From Streptococcus suis (GTDB lineage Bacteria > Bacillota > Bacilli > Lactobacillales > Streptococcaceae), in NCBI RefSeq assembly GCF_002964045.1, contig NZ_POPB01000383.1:1-46716 (forward strand): a stretch of 46,716 nt of DNA, in the 5' to 3' direction. Within the stretch, counting starts at the first letter, position 1; each line of letters starts with the position of its first letter. The notes beneath the pieces are model-generated. The model was given only the letters and a program-made list of their open reading frames with translations, did no database searches and was not told the DNA's origin. Both the position numbers and the translations under genes were made by a program. Positions 19,050-25,258 of this stretch are shown in pieces.

Positions 19050-19523
19050 TTATGCCTTGCTAAAAAAGAATGGTGGTGCGAATTGTTTTAAATTTTCAAA
19101 ACAAGATAAGGCTTGTTCATTATCCTCACAAATTATGAGGCAAACATCATCTCCACAGACTGTCACAATAATTTCAGGAATTTCCATGGCATCTAATATG
19201 GAACCAAATGAATTAGCTAGTCCTGGCAGTGTTTTTAATACGACTTGGTGCTGAACAGGTTTCAACATGACCAAGGCATCTTCCATATAGAGCCGCAGTC
19301 GTTTTTCCCATCGAGTAGGAGCTATGGGATTGATAGCGTAGTGAGATGAATCTCCTTCGTTTACCTTGACAAGATTGAGCATTTTTATATCTCGGGAAAG
19401 AGTCGATTGGGTAACGATGAGACCATTAATTTCAAGCAGCTCTTGTAATTCCTGTTGAGTATGGATTTTCTTTTCCATAATCAAAGACAAAATCAATTGG
19501 TGACGACTTTCAATCTTGTTCAT
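19050..19523 (-). CDS. argR: ArgR family arginine repressor/activator
   Basis: This 157-residue protein has the N-terminal winged helix ([10 protein letters not shown], then [12 protein letters not shown]) and the C-terminal hexamer/arginine-binding domain, including [11 protein letters not shown] where the family usually has GDDT. ArgR proteins sense arginine and control biosynthesis and the ADI operon. The frame is open to a GTG at 19529, but ATG 19523, five bases after AGGAGG, is the better start. It is convergent with the ADI operon and shares its terminator. Confidence 0.92.
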   Translation of the reverse strand: MNKIESRHQLILSLIMEKKIHTQQELQELLEINGLIVTQSTLSRDIKMLNLVKVNEGDSSHYAINPIAPTRWEKRLRLYMEDALVMLKPVQHQVVLKTLPGLANSFGSILDAMEIPEIIVTVCGDDVCLIICEDNEQALSCFENLKQFAPPFFFSKA

Positions 19524-19567
19524 AGGCACCTCCTATAATTAAAGGGACTGGAGTGAAAGTGGTAATC

Positions 19568-19723
19568 GTCAATTAGCTGGCTTTTATTACTTCGACGTAA
19601 GGTGGCTTGGCTAAAGCCCAAGGACACTTCTCAGAAGTTCGTGTCAACATCTCAGCGCAGTGCTTGATTTCTCTAACAATCTCCCAGGTAGTTGAAGCGA
19701 GTACTAAAAGTAAACTAAAAGAC
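19568..19723. mobile_element. MITE-like element (156 bp) between queA and argR
   Basis: The left end (GTCAATTAGC, then CTTTTATTAC) and the right end (GTACTAAAAG, then TAAACTAAAAGAC) are imperfect inverted repeats of about 23 bp. Both ends resemble those of the 100-bp element at 24701-24800, while the interiors differ. It carries no coding capacity. Confidence 0.6.
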
Positions 19724-19731
19724 TATAATGA

Positions 19732-20760
19732 TTATTGAATAAACATGGCATCGCCAAAGCTAAAGAAGCGATATCTTTCCTCGACAGCATGTTTGTAGGC
19801 ATCCAAAACAAATTCTCGTCCTGCAAAGGCTGATACTAGCATAACGAGGGTTGATTTTGGTAGGTGGAAATTGGTTGAAAAGGCGTCAACGACACGGAAA
19901 GTGTAGCCTGGTTTGATGAAAATATTTGTCCAGCCGGAGTCGGCTTCTAAACGGCCGTCGAATTTATTTCCGATGGTTTCTAAAGTACGGATAGAAGTGG
20001 TGCCAACAGCAACTATTCTTCCTCCATCAGCCTTGACTTGGTTAAGGCTTTGAGCAGCTTCGGCAGAAAGATTATAAAATTCAGAGTGCATTTCATGTTC
20101 ATCGACATTATCCACTGATACAGGACGGAAGGTCCCAAGGCCGACATGGAGGGTCAGATAAACTAATTTCACCCCTTTGGCTTCAATTTTTTCTAGCAGT
20201 TCTTGTGTAAAATGCAATCCAGCTGTTGGAGCAGCGGCAGAACCATTTTCCTTGGCATAGACTGTTTGATAGCGTTCACGGTCTTCCAATTTTTCATGGA
20301 TGTAAGGCGGAAGAGGCATTTCACCAAGGCTTTCTAAGACTTCTAAGAAGATACCTTCATAAGTAAATTCAACAATTCTCCCACCGTGTTCCAATTCTTC
20401 AACGATGGTAGCAGTTAATCTTCCGTCTCCAAAGGCAACTGTGGTGCCAACTTTCAGGCGTTTAGCTGGTTTAGCAAGAACTTCCCACTGGTCACCTTGG
20501 GTATTTTTCAAAAGTAAAAGCTCCACGTGTCCATTGGTTTCGGGCTTGTAGCCATAAAGGCGAGCCGGGAGTACGCGCGTGTTGTTCATGACCAGCGCAT
20601 CACCTGGATGGAGTTGGTCAATGATGTGGTCAAAGTGGCTGTCGACCATGCTCTGCTGTTCACGGTCTAGAATCAGTAGTTTTGAGCTGTCGCGTTTTTC
20701 AAGTGGAACTTGGGCAATCAGCTCTTCAGGTAATTCAAAATCAAAATCTGCAGTATTCAT
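19732..20760 (-). CDS. queA: S-adenosylmethionine:tRNA ribosyltransferase-isomerase
   Basis: This 342-residue enzyme transfers and isomerises the ribosyl moiety of SAM onto 7-aminomethyl-deazaguanine in tRNA, making epoxyqueuosine. [20 protein letters not shown] at the N-terminus, [13 protein letters not shown], the [13 protein letters not shown] motif and VGLGTFRPV are diagnostic. AGGAGAAACA precedes the ATG. A small membrane-protein gene ends 15 bases upstream and probably shares its transcript. Confidence 0.96.
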   Translation of the reverse strand: MNTADFDFELPEELIAQVPLEKRDSSKLLILDREQQSMVDSHFDHIIDQLHPGDALVMNNTRVLPARLYGYKPETNGHVELLLLKNTQGDQWEVLAKPAKRLKVGTTVAFGDGRLTATIVEELEHGGRIVEFTYEGIFLEVLESLGEMPLPPYIHEKLEDRERYQTVYAKENGSAAAPTAGLHFTQELLEKIEAKGVKLVYLTLHVGLGTFRPVSVDNVDEHEMHSEFYNLSAEAAQSLNQVKADGGRIVAVGTTSIRTLETIGNKFDGRLEADSGWTNIFIKPGYTFRVVDAFSTNFHLPKSTLVMLVSAFAGREFVLDAYKHAVEERYRFFSFGDAMFIQ

Positions 20761-20775
20761 TGTTTCTCCTAGTTT

Positions 20776-20940
20776 TTAAAGTATGATGGCAAAATAGATA
20801 AGTAGGATAAAGGGGAGCAAGACTAAAGGGATTCCAATACAATAAAATACAATTTTTATTTTCCTAGAATTGGTAATCAAATAGCCTGAAAAACAGTTGA
20901 GAATACCGAGAAAAAATAGGTATAAAAGCACATTTGTCAT
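20776..20940 (-). CDS. Small two-segment membrane protein upstream of queA
   Basis: From ATG 20940 this encodes 54 residues with two hydrophobic segments (NVLLYLFFLGILNCFSGYL and IVFYCIGIPLVLLPFILLIY) separated by a basic turn. No family is recognised. A longer frame reaches 20964, but the promoter overlaps it: TGGTATAAT ends six bases before ATG 20940, so that ATG should be at the mRNA 5' end. The gene runs into queA with a 15-base gap, which suggests an operon but not a function. Confidence 0.6.
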   Translation of the reverse strand: MTNVLLYLFFLGILNCFSGYLITNSRKIKIVFYCIGIPLVLLPFILLIYFAIIL

Positions 20941-20946
20941 ACCTTC

Positions 20947-20955
20947 ATTATACCA
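20947..20955 (-). promoter_or_regulatory. Extended -10 promoter predicting a leaderless mRNA
   Basis: On the minus strand TGGTATAAT (20955-20947) is followed by six bases (GAAGGT) and ATG at 20940. No spaced ribosome site exists within the predicted transcript. Confidence 0.6.
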
Positions 20956-21044
20956 TAGATGCATTCCTAAGTCTTGACCAATGAGGGAGAATACGGCATA
21001 AACTTTTGGATTTTTTTTCTCTTGAAAATTTTATATCTTTCTAC

Positions 21045-21100
21045 TTGACAAAAATTGGTCTATACCATAAAATAGACTTATCAACAATCGGTCTATACCA
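21045..21100 (+). promoter_or_regulatory. nagB promoter with two GntR/NagR-type operators
   Basis: TTGACA (21045-21050), 17-bp spacer and TAAAAT (21068-21073) form the promoter. The palindrome GGTCTATACC occurs twice, within 21055-21067 (between -35 and -10) and 21088-21100 (downstream), 33 bases apart. It resembles the DasR/YvoA (NagR) operator. Binding would repress nagB when GlcNAc-6-P or GlcN-6-P is absent. Confidence 0.8.
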
Positions 21101-21113
21101 AAAGGAGTAAGCT

Positions 21114-21821
21114 ATGAAAATTCATGTAGTAAACAATCAAGTAGAAGGAGCAGCAATTGCTTTTGAAATTTTAATGAATAAATTGGAATCAGGTGCGCAG
21201 GTTCTTGGTTTGGCAACTGGTTCTAGCCCAATCGAATTTTATAAAAAAATTCGCCAAAGCGACTTGGATTTTTCTGAGGTGACATCTGTTAACTTGGACG
21301 AGTATGTTGGTTTGGGAGAAGATAGTGACCAATCCTATGTCTATTTCATGAAAGAGCATCTTTTTAATGCCAAACCATTTAAGAAATCTTATTTACCAAA
21401 TGGCTTAGCAAGTGACGTTGCGGTCGAAGCGGAACGCTACAATCACGTATTGGCAGAGCATCCAATCGATTTTCAAATTTTGGGAATTGGTCGCAACGGT
21501 CATATCGGTTTCAATGAACCAGGTGCTCCATTTGATGGTCAGACCCACTTGGTTGACTTGGCGCCGTCAACCATCGAAGCCAATGCACGCTTCTTTGCGG
21601 ATCCAGAGGAAGTGCCTAAGCAGGCTATTTCCATGGGCATCGCCAACATTATGGCAGCCAAAACCATTGTTCTCATGGCTTATGGTCCTGAAAAAGCTGA
21701 CGCTATTAAGGCGACGGTTGAAGGGCCAGTGACGGAGGAAGTTCCAGCAAGTGTCCTCCAAAACCATGACAATGTTGTTCTCATTATTGATAAAGCTGCG
21801 GCGAGTAAATTGACAAAATAA
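21114..21821 (+). CDS. nagB: Glucosamine-6-phosphate deaminase
   Basis: This 235-residue enzyme converts glucosamine-6-phosphate to fructose-6-phosphate and ammonia, feeding amino sugars into glycolysis. Motifs are [22 protein letters not shown] with the catalytic aspartate, and [15 protein letters not shown]. It is of the short, non-allosteric Gram-positive type. AAGGAG lies seven bases before the ATG. It is monocistronic, with its own promoter and a shared terminator. Confidence 0.97.
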   Translation: MKIHVVNNQVEGAAIAFEILMNKLESGAQVLGLATGSSPIEFYKKIRQSDLDFSEVTSVNLDEYVGLGEDSDQSYVYFMKEHLFNAKPFKKSYLPNGLASDVAVEAERYNHVLAEHPIDFQILGIGRNGHIGFNEPGAPFDGQTHLVDLAPSTIEANARFFADPEEVPKQAISMGIANIMAAKTIVLMAYGPEKADAIKATVEGPVTEEVPASVLQNHDNVVLIIDKAAASKLTK

Positions 21822-21830
21822 TATAAAAAA

Positions 21831-21874
21831 GCGCAACAGATCAATCTGGAAGAGGAATCTGTTGTGCTTTTTTT
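21831..21874. terminator. Bidirectional terminator between nagB and ltrA
   Basis: GCGCAACAGAT (21831-21841) pairs with ATCTGTTGTGC (21857-21867), with A's on the left and T's on the right. Confidence 0.85.
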
Positions 21875-22987
21875 AGACTTCTTCCCCAATCAAACTCTGA
21901 CGGGCTTTGCGGAAACGAATGATATGGTAGGCGACCATAGCGTGTGCGAGCAGGTTGAGGATAACAAAGATGAGTAAGTTTGAATGACCAGCTAGCAGTA
22001 AGCTAGCATTCCCAACAAATAAAATCAGCCCATAGACGAGAAGTCCTTTTCTACCAACTTGGTGGATTTGTTGATTGTAGAAGGAGGTTGAAAGGATGCC
22101 TCCGTAGAAAAGCAAGTTTCCTACAATCAGCATTGGCAAGGCCAGTTCATTGTGGTGGCTTGGGAAAAGCTCCATTGCCACTGTGAAGAAATTTAAACCA
22201 AGGACAATCACCAAGTGGGCGTAAAGCAAAACACTCACATCTGCCTTGCGGTGATGATCGATGGACAGATAGGTTTGGGAAATGTAGAAGATGAAGAGGG
22301 TCGCCATTGCGAGAAAGAGAAGGATACCTTCCAAGGGAAGTTCTAAAAGTGGATAATTTTTTACGATGGCAACAACTGTCTCGCCAAAAGTGATAATGGT
22401 AATCAGCTGGCAACGCTCCACCATGTGCGGAAAGTTGATGGGGTCATGGCTTATTCTCTTTTGGAAGAAAAAGGAAATCAAGAAGGGAATGATATAGACA
22501 ATCAACATTCTCTCATCATTGGTCCAGAGCTTGAAAACAACTAACAAGGTTGCACCAGCAAAGATAGCAATATAAGTGGCCAACATCTGCAAGGTTGCCT
22601 TGATGTCCACATTAAAGCCAATCCGTCTACCTCTTAGGTAATATTGCACGAAAATCAAAACGTATGACAAGGTCAGAAAGGCATTAAATGGCAGAGCTGT
22701 TTTTTCAAAATCATTGCTGAAGTTGAGGGACATGTTACCAATCAGATACATGGATGGAATAATCGTAAAAATATCTAGAAAGTCTCGTTCGCCATATTTA
22801 TTGAGATAGATAGTTTCATTCATCCACAAGGTCATAATAATCAAATTGGCGATGATAAAGGTGACAATCTCCTTAAAACCGATGTGGTCCCATGTAGCAA
22901 GCCAGTCAGTGAGGAAGTGGCTAATACAAAAACCAAATCATAAAACAATTCATAATTCGACACACGTTTTGCCTTTATTTCAGACAT
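21873..22987 (-). pseudogene. ltrA: Low-temperature-requirement A (LtrA) family membrane protein, frameshifted
   Basis: The original start is ATG 22987, giving MSEIKAKRVSNYELFYDLVF, a typical LtrA N-terminus. That frame runs into a stop after 50 codons. The rest of the protein continues in another frame (DHIGFKEIVTF, then IIMTLWMNETIYL) to 21873, with about ten hydrophobic segments. The switch falls at a run of three C on the plus strand (22889-22891). One extra base there would restore LLHGDHIGFKE. So one base has been lost in a short G tract, or it is a sequencing error. The long downstream frame could only start at an internal codon near 22844. LtrA function is poorly known. An extended -10 (TGATATAAT) lies at 23025-23017. 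Confidence 0.8.
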
Positions 22988-23205
22988 AAAATTCTTCTTT
23001 TCTAAAAATCTGAACCATTATATCATACGAAAAGGCGAGAGGGCAAACCAGTCATTTTGGGATAATAATCGTAGGAATTGCTGTAAGAGTCTTTCGATTC
23101 TTGATTCTTTACGAGAACGCAAATATTTTAGAGCGTTTGACAGAGTTTGCATTCTTTTGCTATGATAGACAAGCCCCCGGATTTTATTGAAGGGAGGTGA
23201 GTTGC

Positions 23206-23304
23206 TTGGAAAAAGAATTATTCATCACACTTTTTCTTTTGCCGTTGCTAGTTAGTATTCTGACATCCTTGTTTGAGTATTGGCTACACAACCGCAACAA
23301 GTAA
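23206..23304 (+). CDS. Fst-like type I toxin peptide, unit 1
   Basis: This 32-residue peptide starts at TTG 23206, eight bases after GGGAGG. It has a hydrophobic core (LFITLFLLPLLVSILTSLF) with a conserved proline and ends EYWLHNRNK, like Fst/Lpt membrane toxins. The promoter is TTGACA (23137-23142), 18 bp, TATGAT (23161-23166). Such peptides insert in the membrane and stop growth when not repressed; toxicity here is inferred from family likeness. Confidence 0.75.
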   Translation: MEKELFITLFLLPLLVSILTSLFEYWLHNRNK

Positions 23305-23317
23305 AGCCTTTCGGGGC

Positions 23318-23393
23318 AAAAAAACAAAAACCCTCAACGCTGCAACGTTGGGGGCTTTTTTGAATCACTTGGAAGTGAATCATTCATCACTAT
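23318..23393 (-). ncRNA. Antisense antitoxin RNA, unit 1 (predicted)
   Basis: On the minus strand TTGACA (23428-23423), 17 bp, TATACT (23405-23400) is a consensus promoter, with a start expected near 23393. The RNA would run through a repeat of the toxin start region (23361-23393, sharing CTTGGAA and ATTCATCAC) and end at the shared hairpin. Its length of about 75 bases is close to that of RNAII of par loci. Confidence 0.7.
23331..23362. terminator. Shared terminator, toxin-antitoxin unit 1
   Basis: CCCTCAACG (23331-23339) pairs with CGTTGGGGG (23346-23354), with T's on one side and A's on the other, so it can stop both convergent RNAs. Confidence 0.85.
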
Positions 23394-23598
23394 GAGGCAA
23401 GTATAGCATCTCTTTCTTCAGTTGTCAAATGGTATAGTTGCAGCGTTCTGAAATATGTCCCCCATAAGCCCCCTGAGAGTTTGAAACATCACCCCAGATT
23501 GGCAGGTACTATAGATATATTTTAGAGCGTTTGACAGAGTTAGCATTCTTTTGCTATGATAGACAAGCTCCTGAATGTTATTGAAGGTAGGTGATACC

Positions 23599-23694
23599 GT
23601 GGTAGAACTTATTCTTACCGCGTTTTTTCTGCCTTTATTTGTTGGTGTTCTGACATCCTTGTTTGAGTATTGGCTAAACAAACGCGACAAGTAA
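23599..23694 (+). CDS. Fst-like type I toxin peptide, unit 2
   Basis: This 31-residue peptide starts at GTG 23599. It reads LILTAFFLPLFVGVLTSLF and then EYWLNKRDK, sharing the last part with unit 1. The promoter is TTGACA (23531-23536), 18 bp, TATGAT (23555-23560). A weaker AGGTAGGT ribosome site precedes it. Annotation programs would miss it because of its size and GTG start. Confidence 0.72.
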   Translation: MVELILTAFFLPLFVGVLTSLFEYWLNKRDK

Positions 23695-23705
23695 AGCCTT
23701 TCGGG

Positions 23706-23786
23706 GCAAAAAACAAAAACCCTCAACGTTCGGACCGTTGGGGGCTTTTTTGATACCGTGCTAACATTCTTACCACGTTTGTTAAC
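23706..23786 (-). ncRNA. Antisense antitoxin RNA, unit 2 (predicted)
   Basis: The minus-strand promoter is TTGACA (23821-23816), 17 bp, TATACT (23798-23793). The RNA would carry the complement of GATACCGTG and ATTCTTACC, both also found around the unit 2 toxin start (23593-23632), and end at the shared hairpin. Confidence 0.7.
23720..23750. terminator. Shared terminator, unit 2
   Basis: CCCTCAACG (23720-23728) pairs with CGTTGGGGG (23736-23744), followed by T's and preceded by A's. Confidence 0.85.
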
Positions 23787-23925
23787 AATATCAGTATAGC
23801 ACCTCTTTCTTCAGTTGTCAAATGGTATAGTTGCAGAATTATGCTAATATTCAGCCTTTGTAATTTTTATGGTATAATATCTAAGTCGCAATCACTAAAC
23901 AGCGCAAGTTGGGAGGTGAGAACTT

Positions 23926-24036
23926 ATGCTAGATAGTTTCCTGAAACTTGTTTTGCTACCGTTGTTAGTCAGCGTAGTTGCAGAACTTATTGCGGAGTGG
24001 CTAATCCGCAAGTGGCAAAACAAACGCGACAATTAA
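23926..24036 (+). CDS. Fst-like type I toxin peptide, unit 3
   Basis: This 36-residue peptide starts MLDSFLKLVLLPLLVSVV and ends AEWLIRKWQNKRDN. The promoter is an extended -10 TGGTATAAT (tataat at 23873-23878). The ribosome site GGGAGG lies in the loop of a small AAGTT/AACTT hairpin just before the ATG, as in the upstream helix of par RNAI. Confidence 0.75.
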   Translation: MLDSFLKLVLLPLLVSVVAELIAEWLIRKWQNKRDN

Positions 24037-24061
24037 CTTAGCCTGCGTGCCTTGAGCAAGC

Positions 24062-24128
24062 ACAAAAAAACACTCATGGTTGCCGCCATGGGTGTTTTCC
24101 TTATGCTTAGTTTCCTGAACTTTTAAGC
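24062..24128 (-). ncRNA. Antisense antitoxin RNA, unit 3 (predicted)
   Basis: The minus-strand promoter is GTGACA (24163-24158), 17 bp, TATACT (24140-24135). The RNA covers 24100-24126, whose plus strand contains CTTATGCT and AGTTTCCTGAA as around the unit 3 toxin start, and ends at the shared hairpin. Confidence 0.68.
24069..24100. terminator. Shared terminator, unit 3
   Basis: AACACTCATGG (24069-24079) pairs with CCATGGGTGTT (24086-24096), with A's before and T's after. Confidence 0.85.
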
Positions 24129-24257
24129 ACATCTAGTATATCATATTTTATTGAAGTTGTCACTTGAAAGCAAAATATTTATTACCGCCTTTGTATTTTC
24201 ATGGTATAATATCTAAGTCGCAATCACTAAACAGCGCAAGTTGGGAGGTGAGACTTT

Positions 24258-24371
24258 ATGCGTATACTCTTTGAACTTGTCCTGCTACCCTTGTTAGTAT
24301 CCCTATTAGCAAACGTGATTTCGGAATGGCTAATCCGATTAGCGGACAAATGCGACAAATACAAACAATAG
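24258..24371 (+). CDS. Fst-like type I toxin peptide, unit 4
   Basis: This 37-residue peptide begins MRILFELVLLPLLVSLL and ends with a charged tail (RLADKCDKYKQ). The promoter is an extended -10 with TATAAT at 24205-24210, and GGGAGG lies nine bases before the ATG. The core is shared with units 3, 5 and 6 but the tail is the most divergent. Confidence 0.74.
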   Translation: MRILFELVLLPLLVSLLANVISEWLIRLADKCDKYKQ

Positions 24372-24392
24372 CCTGCGTGCCTTGAGCAAGCA

Positions 24393-24460
24393 CAAAAAAA
24401 CACCCATGGCGGCCACCTTGGGTGTTTTCTTTATGCGCTTATCTCTTTGAACTTTTAAGC
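24393..24460 (-). ncRNA. Antisense antitoxin RNA, unit 4 (predicted)
   Basis: The minus-strand promoter is GTGACA (24495-24490), 17 bp, TAAACT (24472-24467). The covered plus-strand repeat (24428-24456) shares CTTTATGCG and CTCTTTGAACTT with the unit 4 toxin start, and not with the starts of other units. Confidence 0.66.
24399..24430. terminator. Shared terminator, unit 4
   Basis: AACACCCATGG (24399-24409) pairs with CCTTGGGTGTT (24416-24426) with one mismatch, with A's before and T's after. Confidence 0.82.
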
Positions 24461-24591
24461 ACTTCTAGTTTATCACATTTTATTGAAGCTGTCACTTGAA
24501 AGCAACAATAATCGTTACCGCCTTTGTATTTTTTATGGTATAATATCTAAGTCGCAATCACTAAACAGCGCAAGTTGGGAGGTGAGAACTT

Positions 24592-24753
24592 ATGCTAGAT
24601 AGTTTCCTGAAACTTGTTTTGTTACCGTTGCTAGTCAGCGTAGTTGCAGAACTTATTACGGCGTGGCTAATTTGTAAGTGGCAAAACAACTGCGACAATC
24701 AGTCATTTATTTTTCCTTTTATTACTTTGTTAACTCGCTTTGCCGTACCTTAG
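24592..24753 (+). CDS. Fst-like type I toxin peptide, unit 5, extended by an insertion
   Basis: The first 22 residues equal unit 3 (MLDSFLKLVL, then LPLLVSVVAELI). The tail has changed residues (TAWLICKWQNNCDN), and the usual stop is missing because a 100-bp MITE-like element is inserted at 24701. Translation would continue 17 residues into the element (QSFIFPFITL, then LTRFAVP), giving 53 residues. TATAAT is at 24539-24544. The unit is probably decaying. Confidence 0.65.
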   Translation: MLDSFLKLVLLPLLVSVVAELITAWLICKWQNNCDNQSFIFPFITLLTRFAVP

Positions 24754-24800
24754 TACAGCCTTCAGCTCGTTGCCTCGTACTAAAAGTAAACTAAATGACT
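24701..24800. mobile_element. MITE-like element (100 bp) inside toxin unit 5
   Basis: The ends AGTCATTTAT and TAAATGACT are inverted repeats extending imperfectly to about 24 bp (CTTTTATTAC with GTACTAAAAG). Units 3 and 6 lack the segment between the toxin end and the conserved CTTAGCCTGCGTGCC, so it is an insertion. The same ends occur at 19568-19723. Confidence 0.75.
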
Positions 24801-24829
24801 TTCACTTAGCCTGCGTGCCTTGAGCAAGC

Positions 24830-24898
24830 ACAAAAAACCACCCATGGCGGCAACCAAGGGTGGTTTACTTTATGCTTGCATTTCTTGAACTTGTAAGC
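24830..24898 (-). ncRNA. Antisense antitoxin RNA, unit 5 (predicted)
   Basis: The minus-strand promoter is GTGACA (24933-24928), 17 bp, TATACT (24910-24905). The repeat it covers (24867-24893) has GCATTTCTTGAACTTG and fits its own toxin start less well than in the other units. Confidence 0.62.
24835..24868. terminator. Shared terminator, unit 5
   Basis: AAACCACCC (24835-24843) pairs with GGGTGGTTT (24858-24866), with a preceding A run. Confidence 0.82.
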
Positions 24899-25029
24899 AT
24901 CACTAGTATAACACATTGCTGTTAAGTTGTCACTTGAAAGCAACAATAATCGTTACCGCCTTTGTATTTTTTATGATATAATATCCAAGTCGCAATCACT
25001 AAACAGCGCAGGTTGGGAGGTGAGACTTT

Positions 25030-25140
25030 ATGCTACTATACTTTACCGAATTTGTTTTGCTACCGTTGCTAGTCAGCGTAGTTGCAGAACTTATTGCGGA
25101 GTGGCTAATCCGTAAGTGGCAAAACAAACGCGACAGTTAA
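25030..25140 (+). CDS. Fst-like type I toxin peptide, unit 6
   Basis: This 36-residue peptide begins MLLYFTEFVLLPLLVSVV and ends AEWLIRKWQNKRDS, nearly the tail of unit 3. The promoter is an extended -10 TGATATAAT (tataat at 24977-24982), and GGGAGG lies nine bases before the ATG. It appears intact. Confidence 0.75.
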   Translation: MLLYFTEFVLLPLLVSVVAELIAEWLIRKWQNKRDS

Positions 25141-25165
25141 CTTAGCCTGCGTGCCTTGAGCAAGC

Positions 25166-25234
25166 ACAAAAAACCACCCATGGCGGCAACCAAGGGTGGT
25201 TTACTTTATGCTTAACTTTACCGAACTTTTAAGC
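25166..25234 (-). ncRNA. Antisense antitoxin RNA, unit 6 (predicted)
   Basis: The minus-strand promoter is TTGAAA (25269-25264), 17 bp, TATACT (25246-25241). The -35 lies within the last codons of the glutathione S-transferase gene. The repeat covered (25203-25232) shares ACTTTATGCT and ACTTTACCGAA with the unit 6 toxin start. Confidence 0.68.
25171..25204. terminator. Shared terminator, unit 6
   Basis: AAACCACCC (25171-25179) pairs with GGGTGGTTT (25194-25202), with a preceding A run. Confidence 0.82.
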
Positions 25235-25258
25235 ACTCAAAGTATAACACATTTGTCT

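Noticed and set aside
23418..23726. 102-codon minus-strand frame across toxin unit 2
   Set aside because: It lies antisense to the toxin and its terminator, lacks a start signal, and its composition does not look like a real protein. The tail FQTLRGLMGDIFQN could be a remnant but I cannot support it.
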